From G965222505 sp965222505 (GTDB lineage: Bacteria; Bacteroidota; Rhodothermia; Rhodothermales; DATKEJ01), in the NCBI GenBank assembly GCA_965222505.1, contig OZ244956.1, positions 3,844,001 to 3,908,000 on the forward strand: a stretch of DNA of 64,000 nucleotides, in the 5' to 3' direction. The position numbers were made by a program, and so were the translations under genes. The notes under the pieces are model-generated. The model was not told the origin of the DNA, searched no databases, and was given only the letters and a program-made list of their open reading frames with translations. Position 1 is the first letter of the stretch; each line of letters begins with the position of its first letter. Of this stretch, positions 31,452 to 38,717 are shown piece after piece.

Positions 31452-32654
31452 CAAATAACCTGAAATGGTGCCCATGTCTTTGTCGCCGCGGCCTGAGCAG
31501 TTGAGGACGATGAGGGCATCCTCGGGGAGCATCTGCACCAGTTTGGGAAGGAAGGCCACGGCATGGGCGGTTTCGAGGGCGGGAATGATGCCTTCGGTGC
31601 GGGAGAGCAACTTTACGCCTTCAATGGCATCGTCATCGGTGGCGCTGTGGTATTGCACCCGGCCCTGGTCCTTGAGGTAGGCGTGTTCGGGGCCGACGCC
31701 GGGATAATCGAGCCCTGCTGAAATCGAATGGGCCAGTTGCACCTGTCCCTGATCATCTTGCAGAAGGTAGCTCATGGCCCCGTGCAAGATGCCTTGTTCG
31801 CCTTTGGTGAGCGTGGCGGCATGGCGACCGTCCAGGCCTTCTCCGGCGGCTTCCAGGCCAAACAGCTGGACCTCGGCATCATTCAGGAAGGGATAGAAAA
31901 TGCCCATCGCGTTCGAGCCACCGCCTACGCAGGCCACCACGGCATCCGGGGTTTCCCGGCCTTCAGCAGCCAGCAGTTGTACCCGAACTTCCTCGCCAAT
32001 CACCCGGTGAAAATTTCGCACCATCATCGGATAGGGATGTGGGCCTACCACCGAGCCGATGATGTAAAACGTGTTGTGTACGTTGGTCACCCAATCTCGA
32101 ATGGCTTCATTCGTGGCATCCTTGAGGGTTTGGCTACCACTTGTGACGGGGCGTACTTCGGCCCCGAGCAGGCGCATGCGCAGCACATTCAGGTGTTGGC
32201 GCACCACATCTTCCGCGCCCATGTACACGATGCATTGCATCCCGAATTTGGCGCAGACCGTGGCGGTGGCTACGCCGTGTTGCCCGGCTCCGGTCTCGGC
32301 GATGATCCGCGTTTTGTCCATGCGCCGGGCCAACAGGATCTGCCCGATGGTGTTGTTGACCTTGTGCGCACCCGTGTGGCAGAGGTCTTCCCGTTTGAGG
32401 TAAATCCGGCCTCGTCCCAATTCCCCTGTCAGTCGGTTGGCAAAGGTCAGTGCGGTGGGGCGGCCCACATAGGTACGTAGCAGATCCTCATATTCGGTCT
32501 GAAACGTGGGGTCGTTTTGGGCTTTGGCGTAGGCTTCAGTGAGGGCTTCGGTAGCAGGAATCAGGACTTCCGGAATGAAAGCGCCGCCGTACGGGCCAAA
32601 GTGGCCGGTGGCGTCAGGTGCAGTATAGACGGATGAGGTCAGCGTGGCGTTCAT
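31449..32654 (-). CDS. trpB: Tryptophan synthase beta chain
   Basis: The 401-residue PLP enzyme condenses indole with serine to give tryptophan. The PLP lysine is K98 in LCHTGAHKVNNTIGQ; ETGAGQHGVATATV, the GGGSNAMG phosphate-binding loop and the SAGLDYPGVGPEHAYL segment are all conserved. The length is normal for TrpB1. The start overlaps the trpF stop (ATGA), so the two are coupled. trpA, usually next, is absent here: a repeat hairpin and an acetyltransferase follow instead. Confidence 0.97.
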   Translation of the reverse strand: MNATLTSSVYTAPDATGHFGPYGGAFIPEVLIPATEALTEAYAKAQNDPTFQTEYEDLLRTYVGRPTALTFANRLTGELGRGRIYLKREDLCHTGAHKVNNTIGQILLARRMDKTRIIAETGAGQHGVATATVCAKFGMQCIVYMGAEDVVRQHLNVLRMRLLGAEVRPVTSGSQTLKDATNEAIRDWVTNVHNTFYIIGSVVGPHPYPMMVRNFHRVIGEEVRVQLLAAEGRETPDAVVACVGGGSNAMGIFYPFLNDAEVQLFGLEAAGEGLDGRHAATLTKGEQGILHGAMSYLLQDDQGQVQLAHSISAGLDYPGVGPEHAYLKDQGRVQYHSATDDDAIEGVKLLSRTEGIIPALETAHAVAFLPKLVQMLPEDALIVLNCSGRGDKDMGTISGYL

Positions 32655-33313
32655 GAAGGGTTGGGCGTAAGGGCGGCGCGGAGGGTGTTGAAGGTGTCGA
32701 AGAAGGCTCCCAGTTTGTCAAAATCTTTTTGTCCGGGGGCATCCTCCAGGCTGCTGGAGAGGTCGACCCCAAAGGGCTGTACGGTTTGGATGGCTGTTTT
32801 AATATTAGCGGTGTCCAGTCCGCCGGCAAGGAAGATGGGGAATTCGTGGGCCAGGGTTTGGGCCATCGACCAGTCAAACGTGTGCCCGGTGCCTCCATAC
32901 GCGGATGCAGCATAGGTATCGAGCAGAAAGGCTTCGACGTATGGGGCATACTCGGCCATTTCGGCACGCAAGGCATCCAGGTCCGTGTCTGGCCGGACGC
33001 GAAACGCCTTGATGACCGGTACCTGCACTTGTGCGCATTCCCACGGGGTTTCTTCGCCGTGGAGTTGGGCCATTGCAAAATCGGCCTCTTCAACGGCGGC
33101 ATTGATGGCCTCGGTAGAGGCATTCACAAACACGCCGACGCATTTGGCACCATAGATCCACTCAATGATTTGACCAGCCGCTTTGGGCGTGATGTACCGG
33201 GGGCTTTTTTCATACTGAATAAACCCCAGGTAATCGGCACCGGCAGCCGCGCAGTATCGGGCATCAGCCAGCGTGGTCAGGCCGCAGATTTTGAGTTTGG
33301 GTAAGATGTTCAT
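32651..33313 (-). CDS. trpF: Phosphoribosylanthranilate isomerase
   Basis: The 220-residue TIM-barrel enzyme carries out the third step of tryptophan synthesis. Conserved features are LKICGLTTLADARYC (catalytic Cys in KICG), GADYLGFIQYEKSPRYI, GVFVNAS, VQLHGEETPW-like MAQLHGEETPW, and the C-terminal FGVDLSSSLEDAPGQKDFDKL containing the general-acid Asp. The stop overlaps the trpB start. Only 9 bp separate its start from the stop of the ParE-like toxin gene upstream. Confidence 0.95.
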   Translation of the reverse strand: MNILPKLKICGLTTLADARYCAAAGADYLGFIQYEKSPRYITPKAAGQIIEWIYGAKCVGVFVNASTEAINAAVEEADFAMAQLHGEETPWECAQVQVPVIKAFRVRPDTDLDALRAEMAEYAPYVEAFLLDTYAASAYGGTGHTFDWSMAQTLAHEFPIFLAGGLDTANIKTAIQTVQPFGVDLSSSLEDAPGQKDFDKLGAFFDTFNTLRAALTPNPS

Positions 33314-33322
33314 ATACGAAAA

Positions 33323-33610
33323 TTAGAGTGCGGGAGGAACCTGCTGGGCACTGTGTAACACGGCCAGTACGTCTATTTGATCAGCCAGAATGCGATACAT
33401 GATGCGGTAGGGTGGAACGACGACTTCTCGTATAGCAGGATGCTCATATTCAGGTACCATGCGTCCGGATTGTGGGAATGCTGCGATTTGCTCTGATCGC
33501 CGAGTTAAGCGGTCAATGATTCGGTCGGCATAGACCTGGGAATGTCGGGCATGATATGCATGGATGGCCAGGAGGTGGTCAATGGCCGTGTTCGTCCAAT
33601 GTACCCTCAT
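33323..33610 (-). CDS. RelE/ParE family toxin
   Basis: This 95-residue protein has the ParE-like toxin signature: VHWTNTAIDHLLAIHAYHA at the N-terminus, FPQSGRMVPEY, IREVVVPPYRIMYRI and a final VLAVLHSAQQVP. ParE members poison DNA gyrase, while RelE members cleave mRNA; the sequence resembles the ParE side, but this is not certain. Its start overlaps the antitoxin stop by 4 bases. The pair lies inside the trp operon in the same orientation. Confidence 0.85.
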   Translation of the reverse strand: MRVHWTNTAIDHLLAIHAYHARHSQVYADRIIDRLTRRSEQIAAFPQSGRMVPEYEHPAIREVVVPPYRIMYRILADQIDVLAVLHSAQQVPPAL

Positions 33611-33795
33611 GGGCGTAATCCAAACCGGGCCCGTACTTTAGTGACGTGTTCAGTGTGTCCAGCATCGCTATCGGACAAACCGGCTTCCAATACCTGGCGT
33701 ACATAAATCCATTGCATCAGATCATCCCAGGAAGCATCATCCGGTAAATCTTCAATCATCTGTCGGGCTTCCTCTTTTACCGAAGTGCTTTCCAT
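33607..33795 (-). CDS. Antitoxin partner of the ParE-like toxin
   Basis: The 62-residue acidic protein (SVKEEARQMIEDLPDDASWDDLMQWIYVRQVLEAGL) has the length, charge and helical N-terminal pattern of short antitoxins paired with ParE-like toxins. The motif LPDDASWDDLM...IYVRQ is common in such partners. There is no obvious DNA-binding domain, so autoregulation may be weak. It overlaps the toxin start by 4 bases and lies 39 bp after the trpC stop. Assignment depends mainly on position. Confidence 0.75.
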   Translation of the reverse strand: MESTSVKEEARQMIEDLPDDASWDDLMQWIYVRQVLEAGLSDSDAGHTEHVTKVRARFGLRP

Positions 33796-33834
33796 ATTGC
33801 AAAGGGTTGTCTAGGCGCGTTGTTTCAAAGTGCT

Positions 33835-34650
33835 TTAACGACCCTGTGGGGCTTGCGTTTCCACAAGGCGTTGGGTTTCGGTCTGGAGGTGATGGAGGGC
33901 GAGGCCAGGGTCCGACGCGCGCATAAAGGTCTCCCCGATGAGGACGGCATCGATGCCGTTTCGGCGCAAATAGGCCAGGTGTTCCGCAGATTTGAGGCCA
34001 CTTTCTGAGACGCGTACCACATGGTCCGGCACCTCGGCAAAAACCCGAAGGCTGTGGTTGATGTCCACCTCAAATGTGCGCAGGTCCCGGTTGTTGACGC
34101 CCAGCACCTGTACCTGGTCCAGGTCGATCCGATCCAGTTCGGCGGCATCGTACAATTCGACGAGGCACGACAGGCCCAGGGCATCGGCGGTTTGGTGGAG
34201 GTCATAGAGTTGGGGGCCGTCCAGCACGGCGGCAATCAACAGGACGGCATCGGCCCCGTAGGCGCGGGCTTCAAACAGTTGATAGGGGTCGATGATAAAA
34301 TCCTTGCGCAGGATGGGCCGGTCGGTTTCAGGGCGGGCCAGGGTGAGGTTTTCGAGTGTCCCCTGGAAGTATAAGGGCTCGGTCAGGACGGAAAGGGCGG
34401 CGGCTCCGTTTTCATGGTAGGCGCGGGCATGGGCGGCCACGTTGAACTCGGGCCGGATGATGCCCTGCGATGGTGAGGCTTTTTTGATTTCCGCAATGAC
34501 GGCCAGGTGATCCTGCCGCAGGGTCTCGGCCAGTGAATATGTTGGGCGGCCAAAGAGCGGTCGATCTTCCAACGCGGATACGGGGGTTTGTGCCTTGCGT
34601 TCGGCCACCAGCCGTCGGGTGTCCTGCACGATTTGTTCGAGGATGTTCAT
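33835..34650 (-). CDS. trpC: Indole-3-glycerol phosphate synthase
   Basis: The 271-residue TIM-barrel enzyme performs the fourth step of tryptophan synthesis. Diagnostic stretches are AVIAEIKKASPSQGIIRPEFNV (catalytic Lys), ALSVLTEPLYFQGTLENL, ILRKDFIIDPYQLFEARAYGADAVLLI, GVNNRDLRTFEVDI and VSESGLKS. The start is the ATG at 34650, sharing one base with the trpD stop (TGATG); the upstream TTG at 34653 is not needed. Translational coupling with trpD is therefore likely. The antitoxin gene follows after 39 bp. Confidence 0.96.
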   Translation of the reverse strand: MNILEQIVQDTRRLVAERKAQTPVSALEDRPLFGRPTYSLAETLRQDHLAVIAEIKKASPSQGIIRPEFNVAAHARAYHENGAAALSVLTEPLYFQGTLENLTLARPETDRPILRKDFIIDPYQLFEARAYGADAVLLIAAVLDGPQLYDLHQTADALGLSCLVELYDAAELDRIDLDQVQVLGVNNRDLRTFEVDINHSLRVFAEVPDHVVRVSESGLKSAEHLAYLRRNGIDAVLIGETFMRASDPGLALHHLQTETQRLVETQAPQGR

Positions 34651-35675
34651 CAATCGGCGGGGGCGGCGTGAGAGGCTTCGGCGAGGGCGTGGAGGCGGTT
34701 GTGAGCAGCACCGGAGTCGATGCTGTACCGGGCGGCGGTCAGGGCGGCATCGACGTTGTCATAATGACCGCTGGTGTACAGGGCATAGGCGGCATTGAGC
34801 AGGACGATGTCCCGTTGCGGCCCCGTCTGGCCGTCCAGGATCTGGCGGGTGATGTCCGCATTGGCTTCGGCATCGCCGCCGTTGAAGGCAGAAGCAGGGG
34901 CCATTGAGAGGCCGTGTTGTTCCGGGGTGACGGTGCGCTGCATTGGGGCCGTATCGCCCTGCCGACCGGTATAGGCTGTGGTCGGGCCGGTGAGGGTGAA
35001 TTCGTCCAGGCCGTCTGCCGCATGGGCGGTTACGATGTGCCTGGCCCCGAGGCGCAGGAGGATTTCAGCCATGGTCAGGGCCACGGGCTGACTGAAGGCC
35101 CCCACGAGTTGCCGCTGGACCCCGGCAGGGTTACAGAGTGGCCCCAGGATGTTGAAGAAGGTTCGCACGCCCAATGCACGTCGCACCGGCATCACGTGCC
35201 GCAGGGCCGGATGAAAGTAGGGGGCAAAGATAAAGGCGATACCGGCTTCGCGCAGACAGTATTCTACGCCAGCCTTCCGCAGCGCTGTTTTGACACCCAG
35301 GGCTTCGAGGACATCGGCGGAGCCGGATTGGGAGGAAACCGACCGGTTGCCGTGCTTTGCGACCGTCACGCCAGCGCCTGCGCAGACCAGCGCAGCGGTG
35401 GTCGAAATGTTGAAGGTGCCGGATTGGTCGCCCCCGGTGCCGCACAGGTCGATGGCATCGGCATCATCACAGGTTACCGGCACGGCATGGGCGCGCATCA
35501 CTTTTGTGAAGCCGGTAAGTTCATCCAGGGTTTCGCCCCGGCCCCGGAGGCCCATCAGGAACCCGGCAATTTCTTCGGGTTTGACGTGGCCTTCCATCAT
35601 CAGCGTCATGGCCTGCTCGGCCTCAGCCTGTGAGAGCGTCCCGCCTTCGGAGAGTATTTTGAGATAGGGTTTCAT
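34650..35675 (-). CDS. trpD: Anthranilate phosphoribosyltransferase
   Basis: The ATG at 35675 opens a 341-residue product (MKPYLKILSEGGTLSQAEAE), the normal length; the frame is open to 35807 through the repeat region, but that part is not conserved. Typical motifs are DLCGTGGDQSGTFNISTTAAL (PRPP site), VAKHGNRSVSSQSGSADVLEALG, FIFAPYFHPALRHVMPVRRALGVRTFFNILGPL and HAADGLDEFTL. It carries out the second committed step of tryptophan synthesis. trpE and trpG are not in the window, so trpD is the first trp gene seen here. A heptad-repeat structure lies immediately upstream. Confidence 0.96.
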   Translation of the reverse strand: MKPYLKILSEGGTLSQAEAEQAMTLMMEGHVKPEEIAGFLMGLRGRGETLDELTGFTKVMRAHAVPVTCDDADAIDLCGTGGDQSGTFNISTTAALVCAGAGVTVAKHGNRSVSSQSGSADVLEALGVKTALRKAGVEYCLREAGIAFIFAPYFHPALRHVMPVRRALGVRTFFNILGPLCNPAGVQRQLVGAFSQPVALTMAEILLRLGARHIVTAHAADGLDEFTLTGPTTAYTGRQGDTAPMQRTVTPEQHGLSMAPASAFNGGDAEANADITRQILDGQTGPQRDIVLLNAAYALYTSGHYDNVDAALTAARYSIDSGAAHNRLHALAEASHAAPAD

Positions 35676-35683
35676 GTTTGGAG

Positions 35684-35826
35684 TGTTGCGTCCGCCGGTA
35701 GCCGGCGGTGCGTGTTGCGTGATCTCCAATCCGCATGTCATGCCCGGCTGGAAGCCTTTTGTCTGCCCAACCCGCGTATGCGGTTGAACGATATAAGCCG
35801 AAATCACGCAACACGCAACATGTTAC
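35684..35826. repeat. Heptameric repeat (TGTTGCG type) interrupted by a CCGCCGG hairpin
   Basis: TGTTGCG at 35684 is followed by CCGCCGGTAGCCGGCGG, a perfect 7-bp stem with a 3-base loop, then TGCGTGTTGCGTGAT. About 80 bp later the right arm reads ATCACGC, AACACGC, AAC (35803-35819), complementary to the left arm over at least 14 bases. It lies 9 bp before the trpD start and 36 bp from the D-threonine-aldolase-like stop. Confidence 0.7.
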
Positions 35827-35861
35827 AGGCAGATCGAAACAGAATGGCACAACGCTTTCCC

Positions 35862-37046
35862 TCACGTCACCTGTCCCAGCGCATCCACCGAAAGTGTCTC
35901 CACCACTTCATCCCCGTCGATGAGGTACAGCCGATCCCGCATCCCGGCCACTACGCAGGCGTGGTTGGGCACCACCCGGACGCGGTCCCCGACGTCCAGC
36001 GTTGCGCCGCCGGAAACATGGACCCAGCCGTGTTCTTCGGAGAGGCCGTCGAGGTGGGCATGGGGCAAGGCGCGCATGGTGCGGGCGCTGTAGAGCACAG
36101 TGCCGAAGCCGGGGGTATTGTAGCCGGTATCCGAAGTGAAGACTTTTTTGCCGGCATCCAGAAAGACCCGCTCCCGGCCTTTATAGTCGCGATGTTTGCT
36201 GATGACCGTAGTGTAGATCGTCAGGGCGCAGTCGTCCAGCGGGGCAGCCTGAAGGCCTACCTGAATCCCGTCGTTAAAGACGTAGTTGCCGGGTCGGATT
36301 TCCGTGATACAGAAGCCGTCTTGTTTGGCGTTTTCAAAGTATCGCATGGACGGCGTCGAGCCGATGCTGAGTTCGAAGGTGGCCGGATCGATGCCGGGGA
36401 CGTTTGCTGCGGCCAGTCGGGCGGCGAATTCCAGTATGCGGTCCCGTTCTTCCAGGCTGGTGCGTTGTAGCGCTGCAGTAGGTGTTTCCGAGGCATCCTG
36501 GGGGCCGTGGTAGGATTGCCCGGCGTGGGTGAGGAGGCCCACCAGGTTCAGACCCGGCAGATCGGCGACGAAGCGCATGAAGTCGATGGCATCGGGATCA
36601 TCCCAGCGGATGCCGCAGCGGCCGTAGCCGCCGTCTACTTCGACGAGTACATCAGCGGTGCGGTCGTGTTGGGCATAAAAATCAGAGGCGGCCTGTGCCC
36701 CGGTGGGGGTATCCACGCAAAAGGAGATACGGGCCTGGTCCATGAGCTTCAGGAGCCGGGCGTGCTTTTCATCGCCGACCACGCAGTAGGCCAGTCGCAC
36801 ATCATCAAAACCAGCCTGGACGAATACCTCGGCTTCTCCGGGTTTGGCGACGGTCAGGCCTTGCGCCCCGGCATCGACTTGCATCCGGGCCAGGGCGATG
36901 GACTTATGGGTTTTGGTGTGGGGCCGGAGCCGAACGCCTTGCACATCCGCTTTTTGTTGCATTCGGGCAACGTTCCGCTGCAAGCGGGGTTGGTCGATAA
37001 GGATACACGGCGTAGGGAGGGCTTCAATCAGCATCGGGCAAGGCAT
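35862..37046 (-). CDS. D-threonine aldolase / D-serine dehydratase-like PLP enzyme
   Basis: The 394-residue protein has an alanine-racemase-type N-terminal barrel with PLP Lys45 in GVRLRPHTKTHKSIALA, the standard signature of D-threonine aldolases. VLVEVDGGYGRCGI and LLTHAGQSYHG follow. The C-terminal domain (about 290-394) contains WVHVSGG and VRVVPNHACVV, where His and Cys would bind the divalent metal. It would cleave D-3-hydroxy amino acids or dehydrate D-serine. The start at 37046 is taken; a later ATG at 37034 is possible. It is separated from trpD by the repeat region. Confidence 0.85.
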   Translation of the reverse strand: MPCPMLIEALPTPCILIDQPRLQRNVARMQQKADVQGVRLRPHTKTHKSIALARMQVDAGAQGLTVAKPGEAEVFVQAGFDDVRLAYCVVGDEKHARLLKLMDQARISFCVDTPTGAQAASDFYAQHDRTADVLVEVDGGYGRCGIRWDDPDAIDFMRFVADLPGLNLVGLLTHAGQSYHGPQDASETPTAALQRTSLEERDRILEFAARLAAANVPGIDPATFELSIGSTPSMRYFENAKQDGFCITEIRPGNYVFNDGIQVGLQAAPLDDCALTIYTTVISKHRDYKGRERVFLDAGKKVFTSDTGYNTPGFGTVLYSARTMRALPHAHLDGLSEEHGWVHVSGGATLDVGDRVRVVPNHACVVAGMRDRLYLIDGDEVVETLSVDALGQVT

Positions 37047-37211
37047 TTTAGGTGAAGCCGTAAACTACCCTGCCGGTCGGTCCTGTGCAAGCAAGTTTAA
37101 CTTTCGCTGTATCTTAACGCAGAGATCCTTATCTTGCAAAGCTATTTATTTCCCTGCTCTCGGCCGCGAAAGTCGAGGGCTTCATTTTTTGAATCCGAAG
37201 GGGTATTTCGT

Positions 37212-37601
37212 ATGCCAACGAACACCTATGAACTCACTTACATCCTGGACGGGGTGTTGAGTGAGGAAGAGCAAAAAGACCTCGTGGGGCGGATCGGCAA
37301 GTACATCTCCGAGAATGGGGGTACGGTGCTGGACCAGGATGAGTGGGGCGCCCGTCGGCTTGCTTATCCCATCCGCAAGCGCAACACCGGTTACTACGTC
37401 AACCTTTACTACACTGCTGCCGGCGATCTGCCGGCCCGTCTGGAGCGTGCCATGCGCATCAACGAAGGCGTATTGCGGTTCCTGACGCTGCGCCTGGATG
37501 CCAAGATGCTCCGGCACTACCAGAAGCGGAAGGAAGAAGGCATCACCGGCCTGACCGAACCCGTCGAGACCGAAGATAAAGGCAAAAAGCGCAGACACTA
37601 A
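37212..37601 (+). CDS. rpsF: 30S ribosomal protein bS6
   Basis: From the ATG at 37212, preceded by GAAGGGG, the 129-residue product matches bS6: YELTYILDGVLSEEEQKDLV, GGTVLDQDEWGARRLAYPIRKRNTGYYVNLYY and the central helix ERAMRINEGVLRFLTLRLD. The in-frame TTG at 37134 is not used. It has a charged C-terminal tail (EDKGKKRRH). In the usual order rpsF-rpsR-rplI, it pairs with bS18 on the 30S platform. Confidence 0.97.
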   Translation: MPTNTYELTYILDGVLSEEEQKDLVGRIGKYISENGGTVLDQDEWGARRLAYPIRKRNTGYYVNLYYTAAGDLPARLERAMRINEGVLRFLTLRLDAKMLRHYQKRKEEGITGLTEPVETEDKGKKRRH

Positions 37602-37642
37602 TTGCCCCGTTTTATAGACGCCTAACCCAAGAGGTATAGATT

Positions 37643-37942
37643 ATGGCTTCCAGCCGCTCCAGAGGTCGTTCCAGCCGCGACGCCAAGCGTCCGCTCGTTC
37701 GCAACGTTACACCGGCCAGCCAAACCCGCAGCCGGACCCAGTGCGCCTTCGTGGCTGCCGGTATTGAGTACATCGATTACAAAGACATCACCACGCTCAA
37801 ACGGTACATCAACGAGCAAGGAAAAGTGCTGCCCCGCCGCATCACCGGCACATCAGCCAAATACCAGCGCCAACTGGACCGCGCCATCAAACGCGCCCGC
37901 CAGTTGGCCCTCATCCCGTTCGTGGCCGACAACTTGCGGTAA
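37643..37942 (+). CDS. rpsR: 30S ribosomal protein bS18
   Basis: The 99-residue protein has the bS18 core EYIDYKDITTLKRYINEQGKVLPRRITGTSAKYQRQLDRAIKRARQLALIPFV (shown here only to identify the block; key parts are YIDYKD and GKVLPRRITGT). The N-terminal 35 residues are Ser/Arg-rich. It lies 41 bp after rpsF and 56 bp before rplI. Confidence 0.97.
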   Translation: MASSRSRGRSSRDAKRPLVRNVTPASQTRSRTQCAFVAAGIEYIDYKDITTLKRYINEQGKVLPRRITGTSAKYQRQLDRAIKRARQLALIPFVADNLR

Positions 37943-37998
37943 GCCCCACGGCTTAACACGTTCTGTGAATCAGTTAAAAAATTATCACATTAGCTACC

Positions 37999-38451
37999 AT
38001 GAAAGTTATCCTGACCCAGCAAGTGGAGAAGCTTGGCAACGCAGGGGATGTGGTCTCGGTTAAAAACGGATTTGGGCGTAACTTCCTGATTCCGCGTGGC
38101 CTGGCTCGTCTGGCTACCCCCGGCAACATCAAGGCCCACGAAGAGCACATGCGGCAAGCCTCCCACAAGCTCAGCAAAATCAAAGACGATGCCGAACAAC
38201 TGGCCCAAACCCTGGCCGGTATGGACATCGTCATCTCGGCCAAGGTGGGTGCGGAGAACCGAATTTTCGGTACCGTCACCACGCAACAAATTGCCGATGT
38301 ACTGGCCTCCCGTGGCCTTGACATCGACCGGCGCAAAATCGAACTCCACGAAGACATCCGGTCGCTCGGCGTCTACCCTGCAACGGTGCACGTACACCCG
38401 GAAGTACCCGCCTCGATCAAGGTTCAGGTGGTGCCCGAGGCCGCCGAGTAA
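37999..38451 (+). CDS. rplI: 50S ribosomal protein bL9
   Basis: The 150-residue protein opens with MKVILTQQVEKLGNAGDVVSVKNGFGRNFLIPRGLA, the bL9 N-terminal domain, followed by the long connecting helix and a C-terminal domain with ENRIFGTVTTQQIADVL and IRSLGVYPATVHVHPEVPA. The length is normal. It ends the ribosomal cluster; a strong terminator follows 18 bp after the stop. Confidence 0.97.
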   Translation: MKVILTQQVEKLGNAGDVVSVKNGFGRNFLIPRGLARLATPGNIKAHEEHMRQASHKLSKIKDDAEQLAQTLAGMDIVISAKVGAENRIFGTVTTQQIADVLASRGLDIDRRKIELHEDIRSLGVYPATVHVHPEVPASIKVQVVPEAAE

Positions 38452-38469
38452 GGCCGTTGCAACCTTTTC

Positions 38470-38508
38470 AAAAGGGCAGTCGTTTTACGCAAGCGACTGC
38501 CCTTTTTG
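38470..38508 (+). terminator. Rho-independent terminator after rplI
   Basis: The stem AAAAGGGCAGTCG pairs with CGACTGCCCTTTTT around an 11-base loop and ends in a T run. It is the clearest terminator in the window. Confidence 0.9.
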
Positions 38509-38628
38509 ATATGTATGCGGGCCGGGTTGCGCGTATTAGATCAGGTAGGGTTCTGTAACGTGGGGTTGTGCTAAACCTTCACAGTGTTGCTGCGGCCAGG
38601 GCGCTATGCCAGGACCAGGGGTTGTATA

Positions 38629-38713
38629 ATTGTCAATGGTCAATGGTCGATTGCCAATTGTCAATGATAAGAAAAATTGACAATTGACAATTGACCATCG
38701 ACAATCGACCATT
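38629..38713. repeat. Heptameric tandem repeat, ATTGACA type, inverted arms
   Basis: The left arm reads ATTGTCA, ATGGTCA, ATGGTCG, ATTGCCA, ATTGTCA (38629-38663). The right arm reads ATTGACA, ATTGACA, ATTGACC, ATCGACA, ATCGACC (38676-38710). All units are in 7-bp phase, and the arms are reverse-complementary in character. It ends 5 bp before the dsbD start. Confidence 0.92.
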
Positions 38714-38717
38714 TTTT

